In this document: positions 46,893 to 57,524 of the stretch, piece after piece
How positions within the stretch are numbered: the stretch's first letter is position 1
Layout: each line of letters begins with the position of its first letter
Assembly (NCBI RefSeq): GCF_018687715.1
Contig: NC_056765.1
Location: 10,536,001-10,600,000, forward strand
Direction: 5' to 3'
From: Carya illinoinensis
Lineage: Eukaryota; Streptophyta; Magnoliopsida; Fagales; Juglandaceae
Length of the DNA: 64,000 bases
Translations under genes and position numbers: made by a program
The notes under the pieces: model-generated
What the model was told of the DNA's origin: nothing
Database searches by the model: none
The model's input: only the letters and a program-made list of their open reading frames with translations

Positions 46893-47202
46893 TGATAGAC
46901 TTTGAGAGAAAATGTATACTTCTATATTTCATTGATACAAAACAAGGATGTACAGGGTGCTATTTATAGATATACAAAGGAAATCTTTCCTAGGCATTTT
47001 TATAGTCGGGTAGTATGCACTACCAAGATACATTGCATTACATAGAGTTTGTTGAATTCCTCTATCAACATGGTTATAGCCAAGTACAGAGGACATGCAC
47101 CAAGCTATCTATATAATTCTTGAAGGTTCTAGAGCTATAGCTGATGTGTTTGATGCTTGCCATGTCACTTGTGATTTGGAGTCCAACGTGGTTGGCTCAA
47201 TA
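46893..47202 (-). repeat. 3' LTR of the 4.9 kb Copia element
   Basis: It aligns with 51460-51758 over its whole length, including TACAAAGGAAATCTTTCCTAGG. It ends GGTTGGCTCAATA, followed by a pyrimidine-rich ACACCCCTT that is the polypurine tract on the minus strand. An extra CTTGTGATTTGG is present here compared with the right copy. Confidence 0.88.
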
Positions 47203-47329
47203 CACCCCTTAGAGCCAAGCGGGGTGTCAACAATAGCGAGGTTTGTTCTGAGAAGTTGAAACTGAGAAATTGCAAGAGGCTTTATAAGAATATCATCCAA
47301 CTGGTCTTTTGATGGTAGAAAGGCAGCTT

Positions 47330-48970
47330 AAAGAGTTTTTGCAGCAACTCTATCTTGAACAAAATGGAAAGTAATTTTCATATGTTTGGCACCGGAGTGA
47401 AAAACTGGATTAATGGATAGGTAGGTTACACCAAGATTGTCACACCATAGAAGGGTGTTTTAGGACTAAAAATGTGCAGCTCTTTTAAGAGATTTTGAAT
47501 CCAAAGTAGCTCATTAGTAGTGTTTGCAAGGGCCTTATATTTGGCCTTAGTATTGGAGTGAGCAACAGTGCGCTGCTTGCGAGAAGACCAAGAGATCATA
47601 TTTTTACCCAAAAAGATACAAAAGCCACCTGTGGAGTGATGATCATCAGGGCAACCAGCCCAATTCGCATCTAAAAATGCTTGGAGTTGAAGGGAGGAAT
47701 ACTTGTGAATAAATAGACCGAAATTCAAAGTTTGTTTAAGATATTTGAGTAGACGCTTGATCGCCTACCAATGTGAGTGTTTTGGGTTATGCATAAACTG
47801 ACAAATTTTGTTAACTGTGAAAGCAATATCTGGATGAGTGAGGGAGAGGTATTGAAGGCTCCCAACAATGTTGCAGTACACAATAGGGTCAGAAAAAGTT
47901 GGGTTGTCCGAAACAGAGAGGCAACAAGAGGCAACCATTGGAGAAGTAATTCCATTTGTAGAGAGCATTTTGACTCGAGAAAGAATGTCACATATATACT
48001 TCCATTGGGATAATAAAATGCTAGTTTCCAAATGAAAAATTTCAACACCAAGAAAAAAAGACAATTGGCCTAAATCTTTGACAGGAAAGACAAAGGCTAG
48101 AAATGAAATAAGATGATCAGTTTGAGATGGATGAGAACTTGTTACATTTATATCATCGACGTAGACCAATACATAAATAAGAATGGATTTGCAAGAGTAT
48201 ATAAATAGAGACGGGTCTGCTTGGGATGGAAGAAAACCATACTCACAAAGATGTGATGAGAGTTGCACGAACCAAGCACGAGGTGCTTGTTTATGGCCAT
48301 AAATGGCCTTGTGCAAGCGACAGATGTACTCAGGATGTTCAGGATGAATGAAACCAATTGGCTGGGATATGTATACAGTTTTGGTGAGGTCTCTATGGAG
48401 AAATGCATTTTGAATGTCGAGTTGTTGGATAGGCCATTCATGAGAGATGGCAAGAGGGAGGACTAATCGGATTGTGGCTAGTTTGACAACCAAGCTGAAT
48501 GTCTCGTCATACGATTCCTTCTTGTTGGTGGAACCCATGGGCAACAAGTATCGGCTTACATCTTTCTATGGAACCTTGGCATTATGCTTGGTTCAGAACA
48601 CACACCTGTAACCAATAATGTTAGAAAAAAGGGGAGGGGGAACAAGGGACCAAGTTTTGCTTTGAAGAAGAGCTTGAAACTCTCTGCTTATGGCGTCACG
48701 CCACTTAGAAAATCTTGCTGCAAGGGTGTAGGATGATGGTTCATCAGGGACATTGATGGTGAGAGTAAGACAATGACGAGAGTTTGGATAAGGGATTTGG
48801 TCATGAGTGAAGGGTTTTAGACGGGAACTGTTTGTTTTAGATCGCGTAATAAGGGGTGAGCATGTGGGTGGAGGTGGTGGTATGGGAGGTTTTTGAGAAG
48901 ATGAATTTGGTGGAGAAGCTGAATCGAGTGGAGAAGACAAATCAGTTTGAGTGTTAGGGTTAGCATGCAT
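47330..48970 (-). pseudogene. Copia RT and RNase H, broken
   Basis: The minus strand reads the RT entry SSYTLAARFSKWRDAISREF (48970-48593). After a break it gives a long frame at 48547-47765 with WPIQQLDIQNAFLHRDL, the active-site box VLVYVDDINVTSS (YVDD kept) and DLGQLSFFLGVEI, ending FTVNKICQFMHNPKHSHW. RNase H at 47728-47426 has FLDANWAGCPDDHHSTGGF, but the usual STEAEY motif reads NTKAKYKA, losing two acidic residues. The pieces lie in different frames. Confidence 0.88.
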
Positions 48971-51441
48971 CGGGCTTGAGCGAGAGGATTAATCTAGTTG
49001 AGAAAAAGATGATGATGATGGGCCATTTGGAGTGGGGCTAGAAGGAAGAGTAAATGAGTTTGGGTTATGCGGTAAAGTTGGGCCCATGGCAGGAGGAGAG
49101 AAAATTGGAAGAATGGTATTTGTTTGTTGGGGTGGAGTGGAGTTTCGAATTAGAGTGAGAAGAATAAGGAAAAGAATTTTCATTAAAAACAACATCTTGA
49201 GATATATATATATATATATAGCCGGTTGGCAGGGACATGTAAACACTTATAATCTTCGTGTATTGGACTATATCCAAGAAAGAGACATGAAAGAGAGTGG
49301 AAGTGAATTTTGTGATTGTTATAGGGCTGAAGATTGGGCCAACATTCGGGCCGAAAAACTTTTGAGAAATGAGTAATCTAGATCTTTGTTAAAGAGAAGT
49401 AGATGTGGTGACTTGTTGTGAAGGGAAGGTGAGGGGAGTAAATTTTTAAGGTAAGCAATAGTATGAAACACATCGGACCAAAATTTTTATGGAAGAGGTG
49501 CCATTGCTAAAAGAGCAAGGCTAGTCTTAAAGATGTGGCGATGCTTTCTCTCCACCACACCATTTTGTTGGTGGGTGTGGGGATATGAGAGTCGATGTGT
49601 AATGCCATGAGATTGAAGAAGATTGGTTAGGGGTTGAAATTCTCTGCTCCAATCACTTTGAACAATTTTAATTTTAGTATTGAATAGACGTTCAACATTT
49701 TTTTGAAAAAAAGAACAAAATTAGATGTGGCATCACTCTTAAAATCAAGCGGATGACCAGGTATATCAGCTATAGTCATCAACAAAAGAAATGTAGTACC
49801 GAAAACCATCATGTGAAATATAGGGGGATAGTCCCCAAACATCTACAAAAATTAAGTGTAAAGGTCCTTGGGTCCAATGACCATTAAGACTGAAAGGTAA
49901 TTGTTTACAGTTCGCAAGTGGACAAACAAAACAAAAGAAAGAAGACTGAGTGGGGATAACCGGTAAACACTTGGTGTGCAGAATATGAAACACAAGCTGA
50001 AGAGATGGATGACCGAGTCTATGATGTCACTGAACAATTGAGGTTCTTTCACCAAAAAAGGTAGCAAAAGATGATTTTATGATGGCTGGAGGAGGAAAGA
50101 GGTAGAGCCCATTATGTGTTAGTCTTTGGAGAAGAAGAGTCTCAGTTTGCTTGTCCTTCACAGAGAAATGTAAATCATGAAACTCAAAGAAAACACAATT
50201 ATCTCAACAAAATTGATGCACAGAAACTAAGTTTTTGGTAATGTGAGGGACATGCAATAAATTGTGAAGAACAAAGTTAGAGGATGAGGAAGAAAAACGA
50301 GAATCACCAAAATGAGTTATTGGAAGAGTCCTGCCATCGCCAATAGTGATATGCTCAGGACTAGAAAATAGTTGAGAGGAGATCTTTAGGTTGTGAATGT
50401 TAGAAGTTATGTGGTTTGTGGCAGCTGAGTTAGCGTACCATTGTGAATGAGTGGTAGATTCAGAAGAAATGTAGTGAGCCGAAGGAGGTTGTGGGGGGTT
50501 ATATTGATAGGCTTGGTTGAAGCGACAGTAACATTGTAGAGCAACATGTTCAAATTTATTACAAACTTGACAAGTTGATTTGTTGGAAGTCTGGAAAGAT
50601 GAAGAAAAAGGAGAGGTTGTTCATCCACCACGAGGACCATGTCACCCACCAGTTCAACCACCACGAGAGAAAGAGAAAGTAGTGATATTGGTTGATGGAG
50701 TTGGGAGAATACCTTGTTGAACAAAGTTCAGAGACATGCGACTTTCAAAAGTTAGAAGATTAAAGTGTTCAATTGAGCTTACTGGAGTCACACGGGTGGT
50801 GACAGAAATGACAAAGGACTCAAATTTTGAGATAAGGCCATTTAGGAGATAAGAAATGACCTTAGAGTCATAAAGTGGTTCGCTCGCAATTGTCATAGTA
50901 TCGGAGAGAAGTAGAACTTTTTGGTAGTAATCAGTGATAGAGAGAGAACACTTTTTTAGATTAGTGAGTAGGTGTCGAATTTGAAAAATTTTGGCTTGAG
51001 ATTGAGAGGTGAACATAGTTTCAAGCGTGACCTCGAGTTCATTGGAGGTACAGGAAGAGATTGCTTGGGCGAGTATGGGTTTGGTGAGGGAGGAGAGCAG
51101 AGTACTCAGTAGAAGTTGGTTTGTGCGTCTCCAAAGAAGATAAGCTGGACTGGTTTGTGGGATTGAAGAAGGAGACGGGAAGATGAGGCAGAGGGAAGAA
51201 TCGGAGGGGGAGGTGGAGAGAACGCATCAATAAAATGAATTAGCTCTTGGCCATGAAGATTGGGGATTATTTGGGCACGCCAAAGGAGATAATTGTTAGT
51301 GCTTAGTTTGATGGAGACGAAATGGGAGAAATTATTGGAAAGTTGGAAGGTGTTTGAAAGAGAGGCTACTTTGTCTGAGGAAGAACCATGGTAAAAAAAT
51401 AAAAAAATAAAAAAATAAATGAGGAAGAGGACGCTAGTCAC
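48971..51441 (-). pseudogene. Copia gag to integrase, heavily broken
   Basis: The gag N-terminus at 51441-51106 reads NFSHFVSIKLSTNNYLLWRA and then a Gln-rich end. Gag continues at 51016-50654 with IRHLLTNLKKCSLSITDYYQ and YLLNGLISKFESFV. Integrase fragments lie at 50067-49627 (for example GPLHLIFVDVWGLSPYISHD and YYISFVDDYS, the first catalytic region). The interval 48989-49246 holds the link to RT with a (TA)n microsatellite at 49201-49220. No continuous frame exists. The protease region is not clearly identified. Confidence 0.75.
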
Positions 51442-51459
51442 TTGTGGCTCTTGATAACA

Positions 51460-51758
51460 TGATAGACTTTGAGAGAAAATGTATATTTCTATATGTCATT
51501 GATACAGAACAGAGATATACAAGGTACTATTTGTAGATATACAAAGGAAATCTTTCCTAGGCATTTTTACAGTCAGGTAGTGTGCACTACCAAGATACAT
51601 TGCCTTACACATAGTTTGTTAAATTCCTCCACCAAAACGGTTACAGCAGTGTATAGAGGACACGCACCAAGCTATCTATGTAATTCCTAAAGGTTCTAGA
51701 GCTGTTGTTGTGTTTGATGATTGCCATGTCATAGAGTCCAACGTGGATGGCTCAATGG
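51460..51758 (-). repeat. 5' LTR of the 4.9 kb Copia element
   Basis: This right copy of the LTR pair starts TGATAGACTTTGAG and ends GGCTCAATG just before GTATC. Numerous differences from the left copy, including a deletion of about 10 bases, indicate age. Confidence 0.88.
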
Positions 51759-51892
51759 TATCCAATTAAACCAAATGCAAATTTAATTATATAGCAATTA
51801 TACAAACATTATTATTTGATTTAAATTAATAAACTAAAATATTAGTGAAATAAATATCATCAGTCAAATTTTTAATTAATATTATTTTACGT

Positions 51893-52060
51893 TGAGGCCT
51901 GCCTTAGTTTTATAAATGTTTTATCTCATCTTAATATCGAAGTACCATTCAAATAAAAATATTTTTAATTTTAAAATTTTAACTTTTTAATTTTTTAATT
52001 TTATGATTATCCAATCATTAGAATTTTTACAAATTTTTAAAGAAAGCATAAAAATAATTT
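51893..52060. repeat. AT-rich MITE-like repeat, sixth copy
   Basis: It carries inverted family words (GCCTGCCTTAGTTTTATAAA, TTTATCTCATCTTAATATCG, TTATGATTATCCAATCATTAG). Eroded. Confidence 0.4.
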
Positions 52061-52401
52061 AACTTTTTTCAAGTTTTCGAATTTGGAAGCCAAAAAATCT
52101 ACCGATTTTTCTTTTTTATTTTTTACTTTGTGATTAAGTAAATCTTTTTTAAGTGATATTGTGAATTTTTAAAAAAATTATTTAAAAATATAAAAAAATA
52201 AATATTGCCTTGGATTGAAATTCGGGCTACGTGTAGCACCACTATATATTTAGCAATAGCCCAAATACTTTTTTATTAATTTTGTGGGTCTCTGGACGAA
52301 GCTTATAGAAGATTGCAGAAAGGGATGACATTCAACTATTAATTTTTCTGAATCTACCCCATTGATGGTGACTTTGGTGACTGGTGTCAGAACCTGTGCG
52401 A

Positions 52402-52421
52402 GAATACTAGAAGTTTCGTTC
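52402..52421 (+). promoter_or_regulatory. Heat-shock element upstream of the sHSP gene
   Basis: GAA-GT-TTC-GT-TC (52410-52421), with a further GAA at 52402-52404, matches the alternating nGAAn/nTTCn pattern bound by heat-shock factors. It lies about 85 bases before the TATA box. The pseudogene copy keeps the same GAAGTTTCATTC at 57672-57683. Confidence 0.75.
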
Positions 52422-52505
52422 TTTTTCTTTTTCTTTTTCTCTCTCTGTTTTTTTTTTTTTTTTTTTTTAACTTTTATGGAGAAACTAGAACCCTCTTCCG
52501 GGACC

Positions 52506-52513
52506 TATATATA
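52506..52513 (+). promoter_or_regulatory. TATA box of the sHSP gene
   Basis: CCTATATATAGG lies about 110 bases before the start codon, leaving a leader of roughly 80 bases, as usual for plant sHSP genes. The pseudogene has the same TATATATA at 57750-57757. Confidence 0.8.
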
Positions 52514-52621
52514 GGTTGCTCACCAAGCTTGATTTCATCGTGAAATTATTGACAACTCGAAAGCTCTATCTATATCTAGTTTTCCTTCATCAAGTTTAAC
52601 TTCGCTCCAAAATTTCCAGAC

Positions 52622-53098
52622 ATGTCGCTCGTTCCCAGCATCTTTGGTGGACGTCGAACCAACGTGTTTGATCCATTTTCTCTAGACTTATGGGATCCCT
52701 TCGATGGACCCCTCTCCTCCGCCATTGCCAATGTCCCTCCCTCAGCACAAGAAACCGCGGCGTTGGCCAACTTAAGAATCGACTGGAAGGAAACCCCGGA
52801 GGCCCACGTCTTCCATGCGGACCTTCCCGGCCTCAAGAAGGAGGAAGTGAAAGTAGAGGTTGACGATGGAAGAATTCTGCAGATTAGCGGAGAGAGGAGC
52901 AAAGAGCAGGAGGAGAAGAACGATAAGTGGCACCGCATCGAGAGAAGCAGTGGCAAGTTCCTCCGCCGGTTCAGGCTGCCGGAAAATGCGAAGATGGATC
53001 AGGTCAAGGCTAGCATGGAGAATGGGGTGCTTAGTGTGACTGTTCCGAAAGAGAAGGTGAAGAAGCCTGAGGTCAAACCCATTGAAATTTCCGGTTGA
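52622..53098 (+). CDS. Class I cytosolic small heat-shock protein, about 18 kDa
   Basis: A 158-residue, intron-less gene starts [20 protein letters not shown], the class I signature. The alpha-crystallin domain spans about residues 51-141, with [20 protein letters not shown] in the N-terminal half. The C-terminal half has [19 protein letters not shown], the Pro-X14-Gly-Val-Leu motif. The C-terminal anchoring motif I-X-I is IEI (154-156), ending ISG. Such proteins form cytosolic 12-mers that hold unfolding proteins for HSP70/HSP101 during heat stress. A heat-shock element and TATA box lie upstream at usual spacing, so strong heat induction is inferred. Length and motifs are normal, and I see no defect. 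It is tandemly duplicated downstream, where the copy is destroyed. Neighbouring sequence is all transposon remnants. Confidence 0.95.
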   Translation: MSLVPSIFGGRRTNVFDPFSLDLWDPFDGPLSSAIANVPPSAQETAALANLRIDWKETPEAHVFHADLPGLKKEEVKVEVDDGRILQISGERSKEQEEKNDKWHRIERSSGKFLRRFRLPENAKMDQVKASMENGVLSVTVPKEKVKKPEVKPIEISG

Positions 53099-54843
53099 TG
53101 AGCAACATATATATCCTCCAACCTTTGAAGTTTGAAGCTTTTGTTTCGAGTCAATCTATGCCGAATAATTTCTGTGTTGTGTGCTAGTGTGTGTGTTTCT
53201 TTTAGAAGTCTGAAAATGTAAGACTTCGTTGAATGAGTTTAAAATAATATATATCTTAATTTTTTGGGAATTGCTCGTAACTTCGTTACTTCACAAGAAC
53301 TTGTCTTGTGAAGTAATTTTCAGTTTTTTCCAACGTAGGTTTCATCTAAATTAGACTTTATTATTAAAATAGTCTCGTGCGTTTTGGTTTTAGGCAGATT
53401 TATCTTTCTTTCGAAAATGAACCTTTTCCCCAAATATAATTTTGATTATTCCGATTTTGCTGTTACAAATTTACTTGATCAAATTCGTAGATGTATCCGT
53501 GACCTACTATGATCCATGACGAACTCTTATTGACACATGATACATGGCAATGAGATCACCATTTGGGCCACGGATACACGGTGATGACGCTTGACACATG
53601 GCGATGATATTTTTTGCAATGTTCGTTAATGGGTCTAATGGATGTAAATTAAATCCGAAATGTACCAACGCAAACCTTTTATAAATAAAAATGTGACATT
53701 CATTGTGTTAGAACAATCTTTTTCTTCACTTAACTCTATATTAAGATTGAAAAAGGTAAGATTAACGAAAAAGTTGAGAATACCATAATGACGTGAAACA
53801 TTAATTCGTTTTAAAAGTTAGGGAGTAATTCTTTTTAAACAAACAAACGTCAACATTTGCATAGAGAATTGGCTGTCAGCCATTATAAGGGAAGAAATAC
53901 AAGCTGGTGTCACAACATTTATGTTAAGTAACTCTGAATTAGGCCTCACTGCCTCTTAGAGTTAATGTATGTGCCATTTTATTGACCTCCCTTTTTAAAT
54001 GTAGTAACTACCAATTAGAATCAGTAAAGAGACAAAATATCATATACCACTATACTAATGCTTCTAGAACCAGACTCCGCATTAATAACTTGGAGCGAGC
54101 CAACTTTAAATAAAACATGATCGCAATTTAAATTCTTTGCATAATATGGCAGCTTGCAGAAGATCCCGAGGTTAAGCTAGATATGGTTCTAAATAAATAT
54201 ATGATGTCAGATAAATAGTGATTATCTTATAGGTTAGTTTTAACAGATGATTTACAGGAAAGAATATAGAAAAATCGTCCAAAAAATATAGAGAAGTTTT
54301 TAGAGTTTAATTGAATATTATCAAATTAAGTAATGTTAAAAATCAGTTTACAAGTCAGACTGTTATAGTCAAAAATTGTATTTATTCAAATTGTCAAAAA
54401 TAGTAAAATTCTAAAAATTACTCTAAATTAAAATTTAAAATAAAATAAGTAATCTGTAAAAAATATGATTTAAATTGGGTTTAAAATGATTTCTTAACTG
54501 ACAAACGAAATGTTACTATAAATAATAAAAAATAACTAAAATTAGTGATTTGAAGGAGAAAACAATAGAATTTGAGGTTAAAAAAAGGCACATAGAGCCA
54601 TGCTCGATGTGGACAGCGTGCGCGCTGAAAAGAGATTTTTAAATTGGAGTCTTATGAGCGACGATTTTGATGTCCATAGCTAAAGTTATTGTTAAAAGAT
54701 TAAAACGCATTCAAAACAGTCTCAATTAGGAATATATCACAATCAATTTTTGTCTTTGTACTGATCTGTCAACTCATGGTATCTCAAGGCCATCAAGATG
54801 CAATTTGACAGCATTATCTGTCTCGGATTCCTCTGCATCAAAA
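53099..54843. other. Intergenic sequence after the sHSP gene
   Basis: The sHSP 3' untranslated region probably ends within the first 150 bases (an AATAATATATATC-rich stretch near 53243). Otherwise there is nothing recognisable. Confidence 0.5.
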
Positions 54844-57225
54844 TGTAACGCCCTAACTCTTACATATGGAAATGTGAAAATTGTGATGTTGAGATGATGA
54901 CAACATGGATTATGTACTCCAATAAAAAGTGCTTTCAGTGTAACATGTAAAATGTGTATAGTAAAGTTGTAGCAGATGATTAAATCAGCTAATTAAGTAT
55001 TAGAAATTTAAATACACACAAACTAAAATATAAATATTTTAAAATATTATACAATTATTAAGCGAAAGTAAAGACTAATATTTATATAACTCAAAAAGTG
55101 ATATATAACCCACCATCAAAAGTGACCACATGTCACTCCTCCAATAGAGCTGATCTCTCAAGTTCAACATCTTCATTTGTTACAAAATCTACAGTAATAT
55201 AAAATAGTATTGCAGGGTATCGAATACCATAAAATTGCGAGTCTCAGCAAGTAATCAATCAAACAATCTAAAAAATAAAAATATATTAATGCATCCAACA
55301 AACAAGCATGTACATGACGAAACATACATGTGATCCAAAACCATTTTCCAAAATAACTACCTACCATTTTATTAGAAAATGACCCAATTATAAAATCCAT
55401 CATTTTTCCAAAAAGTGGTTCACATATCCATTTATTGAAAACCGTTATTTTCTCAAAAAATTGCCCATTAACCAATTAACACTGAAGGCGGGAATCACAG
55501 GCTGAACTCTACCACCATCCCTACCGCATGTACCATAGGCGGGAATCACAGGCGGGACTACCACCATTCCTGCTTCCCTATAGCTTTCATGGTAGGCAGG
55601 AATCGCAGGCGTCACTACTATCATCTCTGCTTACCACTATCCCTACAGCATGCACCGTAGGTGGGACTCTACCACTGTCCATGCTTACCACCATTCATAC
55701 AGTTCATTCTATCATTTCTTTCAATCCATTAGAGCACTGTAGGTGAGAATCACAAGCGAGAATCTATCACTGTTCCTGTTTACCACCATTCCTACGGTTC
55801 CTTTATCCTTTCTTTCAATTTATCAGAGCACTGTAGACGTGAATTACAGGTGAGATTCTATTACCATATCTACCGCGTGCAGTGTAGACAAGAATCACAG
55901 GCTGGACTATCACCATCCCTACAACTTCTGCAGTAGGCGGGAATCGCAGGCGGGACTACTACCATTCCTTCTGCATTCACCGTATGCTGGAATTACAGAC
56001 GGGACTCTACCATCATCCATGTTTACCACCGTCTCCATAGTGTCTTTTTCATCTCTCTCAAACCTTACCAATCATTTATCACAAATCAATTCAAATTCCT
56101 TTCTCACATGAAAATTCAATTTTTATGTAAATCTTGATATCAAACACAACATAATACACGCAAGTACAATTCATCTCAATGAACAAACTATCCTCAAATC
56201 CAACCCTATCCCCATACTCATTGGACTCCAATTCTTGCACAACCAACCAACTATAGAAAAGTTTTTAGTGCAACAATATAATTAAATCTCAAGAAATTTT
56301 TTGAAAAATTACTTACAGTGCTAAAATATAATTTTTGAAAGATCATGAAGGTGCTAGAAGTGGTGGCACAGCCACGCAACAATGCAAATTGGACAAAGGC
56401 CCAAAATACTCAATTTTGAATGGGGACAAAAGAAGACTTGGAATGGTTAGGGAAGGGCTTAGAAGTGTTGGTGAAGCTATTGGTGGTGGTAGTTGGCCAT
56501 GGGTGGCGGTTGAATGCTAAAATACCCCAATCGGAAAATAAGATGGAGGGACTTCGATAGTGGTGTATTGCGGTTGAGGTTGGGTGGTTGGAGAGCCTAC
56601 GGTGGGTGTGGTGAAAAGCTGGTGGCCAACGGTGGCGCAACAGTGGTGTTGGAATGAAAATAACCCACGGCTTGCAACCGTGTGTGGAGGCTAACGGTGG
56701 CACGGGCTAGGCTAAAAATGGGTAGATGAGATTGCCGGCTGGAGGGGAACAAAATGAGAAGGGTGGTGTAGCTCACAGATGGCGCATGGCGGCGCTATGG
56801 GTGGTGAGAGAGAGATGCACGAGAGGGAAGAGAGGGAGAGGGAGAGAGAGGGTGTGTGGGAGAGTAGGGGAGGAGAGAAAAGAAGAGGAAAAGAAAGAAG
56901 ATAAAGGAGGGCAAAAAAAAAAAAAAAAAAGGAAAAATGAAAATGAAAAGCGAATAAAAAGAAATAAAGTCCAGTCCTCAATACTCAAAGTCTCAAAACT
57001 AATCTAATGAAAATAATTTCAAAACGGTGAGTTAAATAAAATAATTTAGAATAAAGATTAATTTAAGTAATGAACAATATTTAAAACAAGAAAATATTTT
57101 AATTAATTTTATAGTTAAAAGTCTTAAAATGATACTACGTAAACCATCTAAAATTTAAAACAAAAAAGCTCATAATCTTAATTAATTAAATAATTTACTT
57201 AATTAATTCACAAATTATATTATAT
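54844..57225 (-). repeat. Old solo or truncated LTR related to the Tekay-type Gypsy LTRs
   Basis: It starts TGTAACGCCCTAACTC followed by GAGATGATGACAACATGG, aligned with the start of the LTRs at 28669 and 35798 (TGTGA(T/C)GCC, GATGACAACACGG). Later blocks also align: CTTACAG(T/C)GCTA, ATGGGGACAAA(A/G)(G/C)AAGACTTG and the GGTGGC-rich section. The purine-rich tract at 56800-56930 corresponds to those at 30410 and 37490. The end fades at about 57225, and no internal element domains flank it. It is clearly an older, diverged member of the family. Confidence 0.7.
55480..56040. repeat. Degenerate minisatellite inside the old LTR
   Basis: Units built on GTAGGCGGGAATCACAGGCG, then GGACT(C)TACCACCAT and CC(T)TACNGC, recur about ten times at irregular spacing of 45-65 bases. 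Such an array is not present in the two Gypsy LTRs, so it expanded in this copy or its subfamily. Confidence 0.75.
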
Positions 57226-57524
57226 ATTGTCAGCTACATCTACTCTCGACATCCATTGCAGAGTAAACCGATCGACGCTGATTGATTCAACCCTAGAGGG
57301 CAATGATAGACATGAAAATGATCCCCCACACCTGAACATATGACTTATAATTTTGATCGTATTGTTTTTGGCAAAGAGCAACCATTCTCAAAATCCCAAA
57401 AAATGTCAAGAGTTGGATCCATTCCATTAATCTACCTTACATTTTAGTCTCTGAAAGAAAATTTAAAACAAAATTGTAAAACCAATTATATTTAGCAATC
57501 AAGAATATATAATTTTTAGATCAT

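Larger units (their letters stand above)
46893..51758 (-). mobile_element. Full-length Ty1/Copia element, about 4.9 kb, inactive
   Basis: Two similar LTRs of about 300 bases bound it, each reading TGATAGACTTTGAGAGAAAA at the left. GTATC flanks it at 46888-46892 and 51759-51763, a perfect 5-bp target duplication if the last three LTR bases (ATA and ATG) are included. A primer-binding site lies beside the right LTR: on the minus strand TGTTATCAAGAGC, like initiator Met tRNA. Gag, integrase, RT and RNase H remnants follow in Copia order on the minus strand. Many frameshifts and stops make it inactive. Confidence 0.88.

Noticed and set aside
52576..52956. 126-codon frame antisense to the sHSP gene, and similar frames at 57794-58018 and 59403-59642
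   Set aside because: These are mirror frames of the sHSP coding sequence caused by its codon bias; no independent support.
55480..56040. CRISPR-like regular repeat array
   Set aside because: Units are degenerate and directly adjoining with no unique spacers, in a plant LTR; it is a minisatellite.
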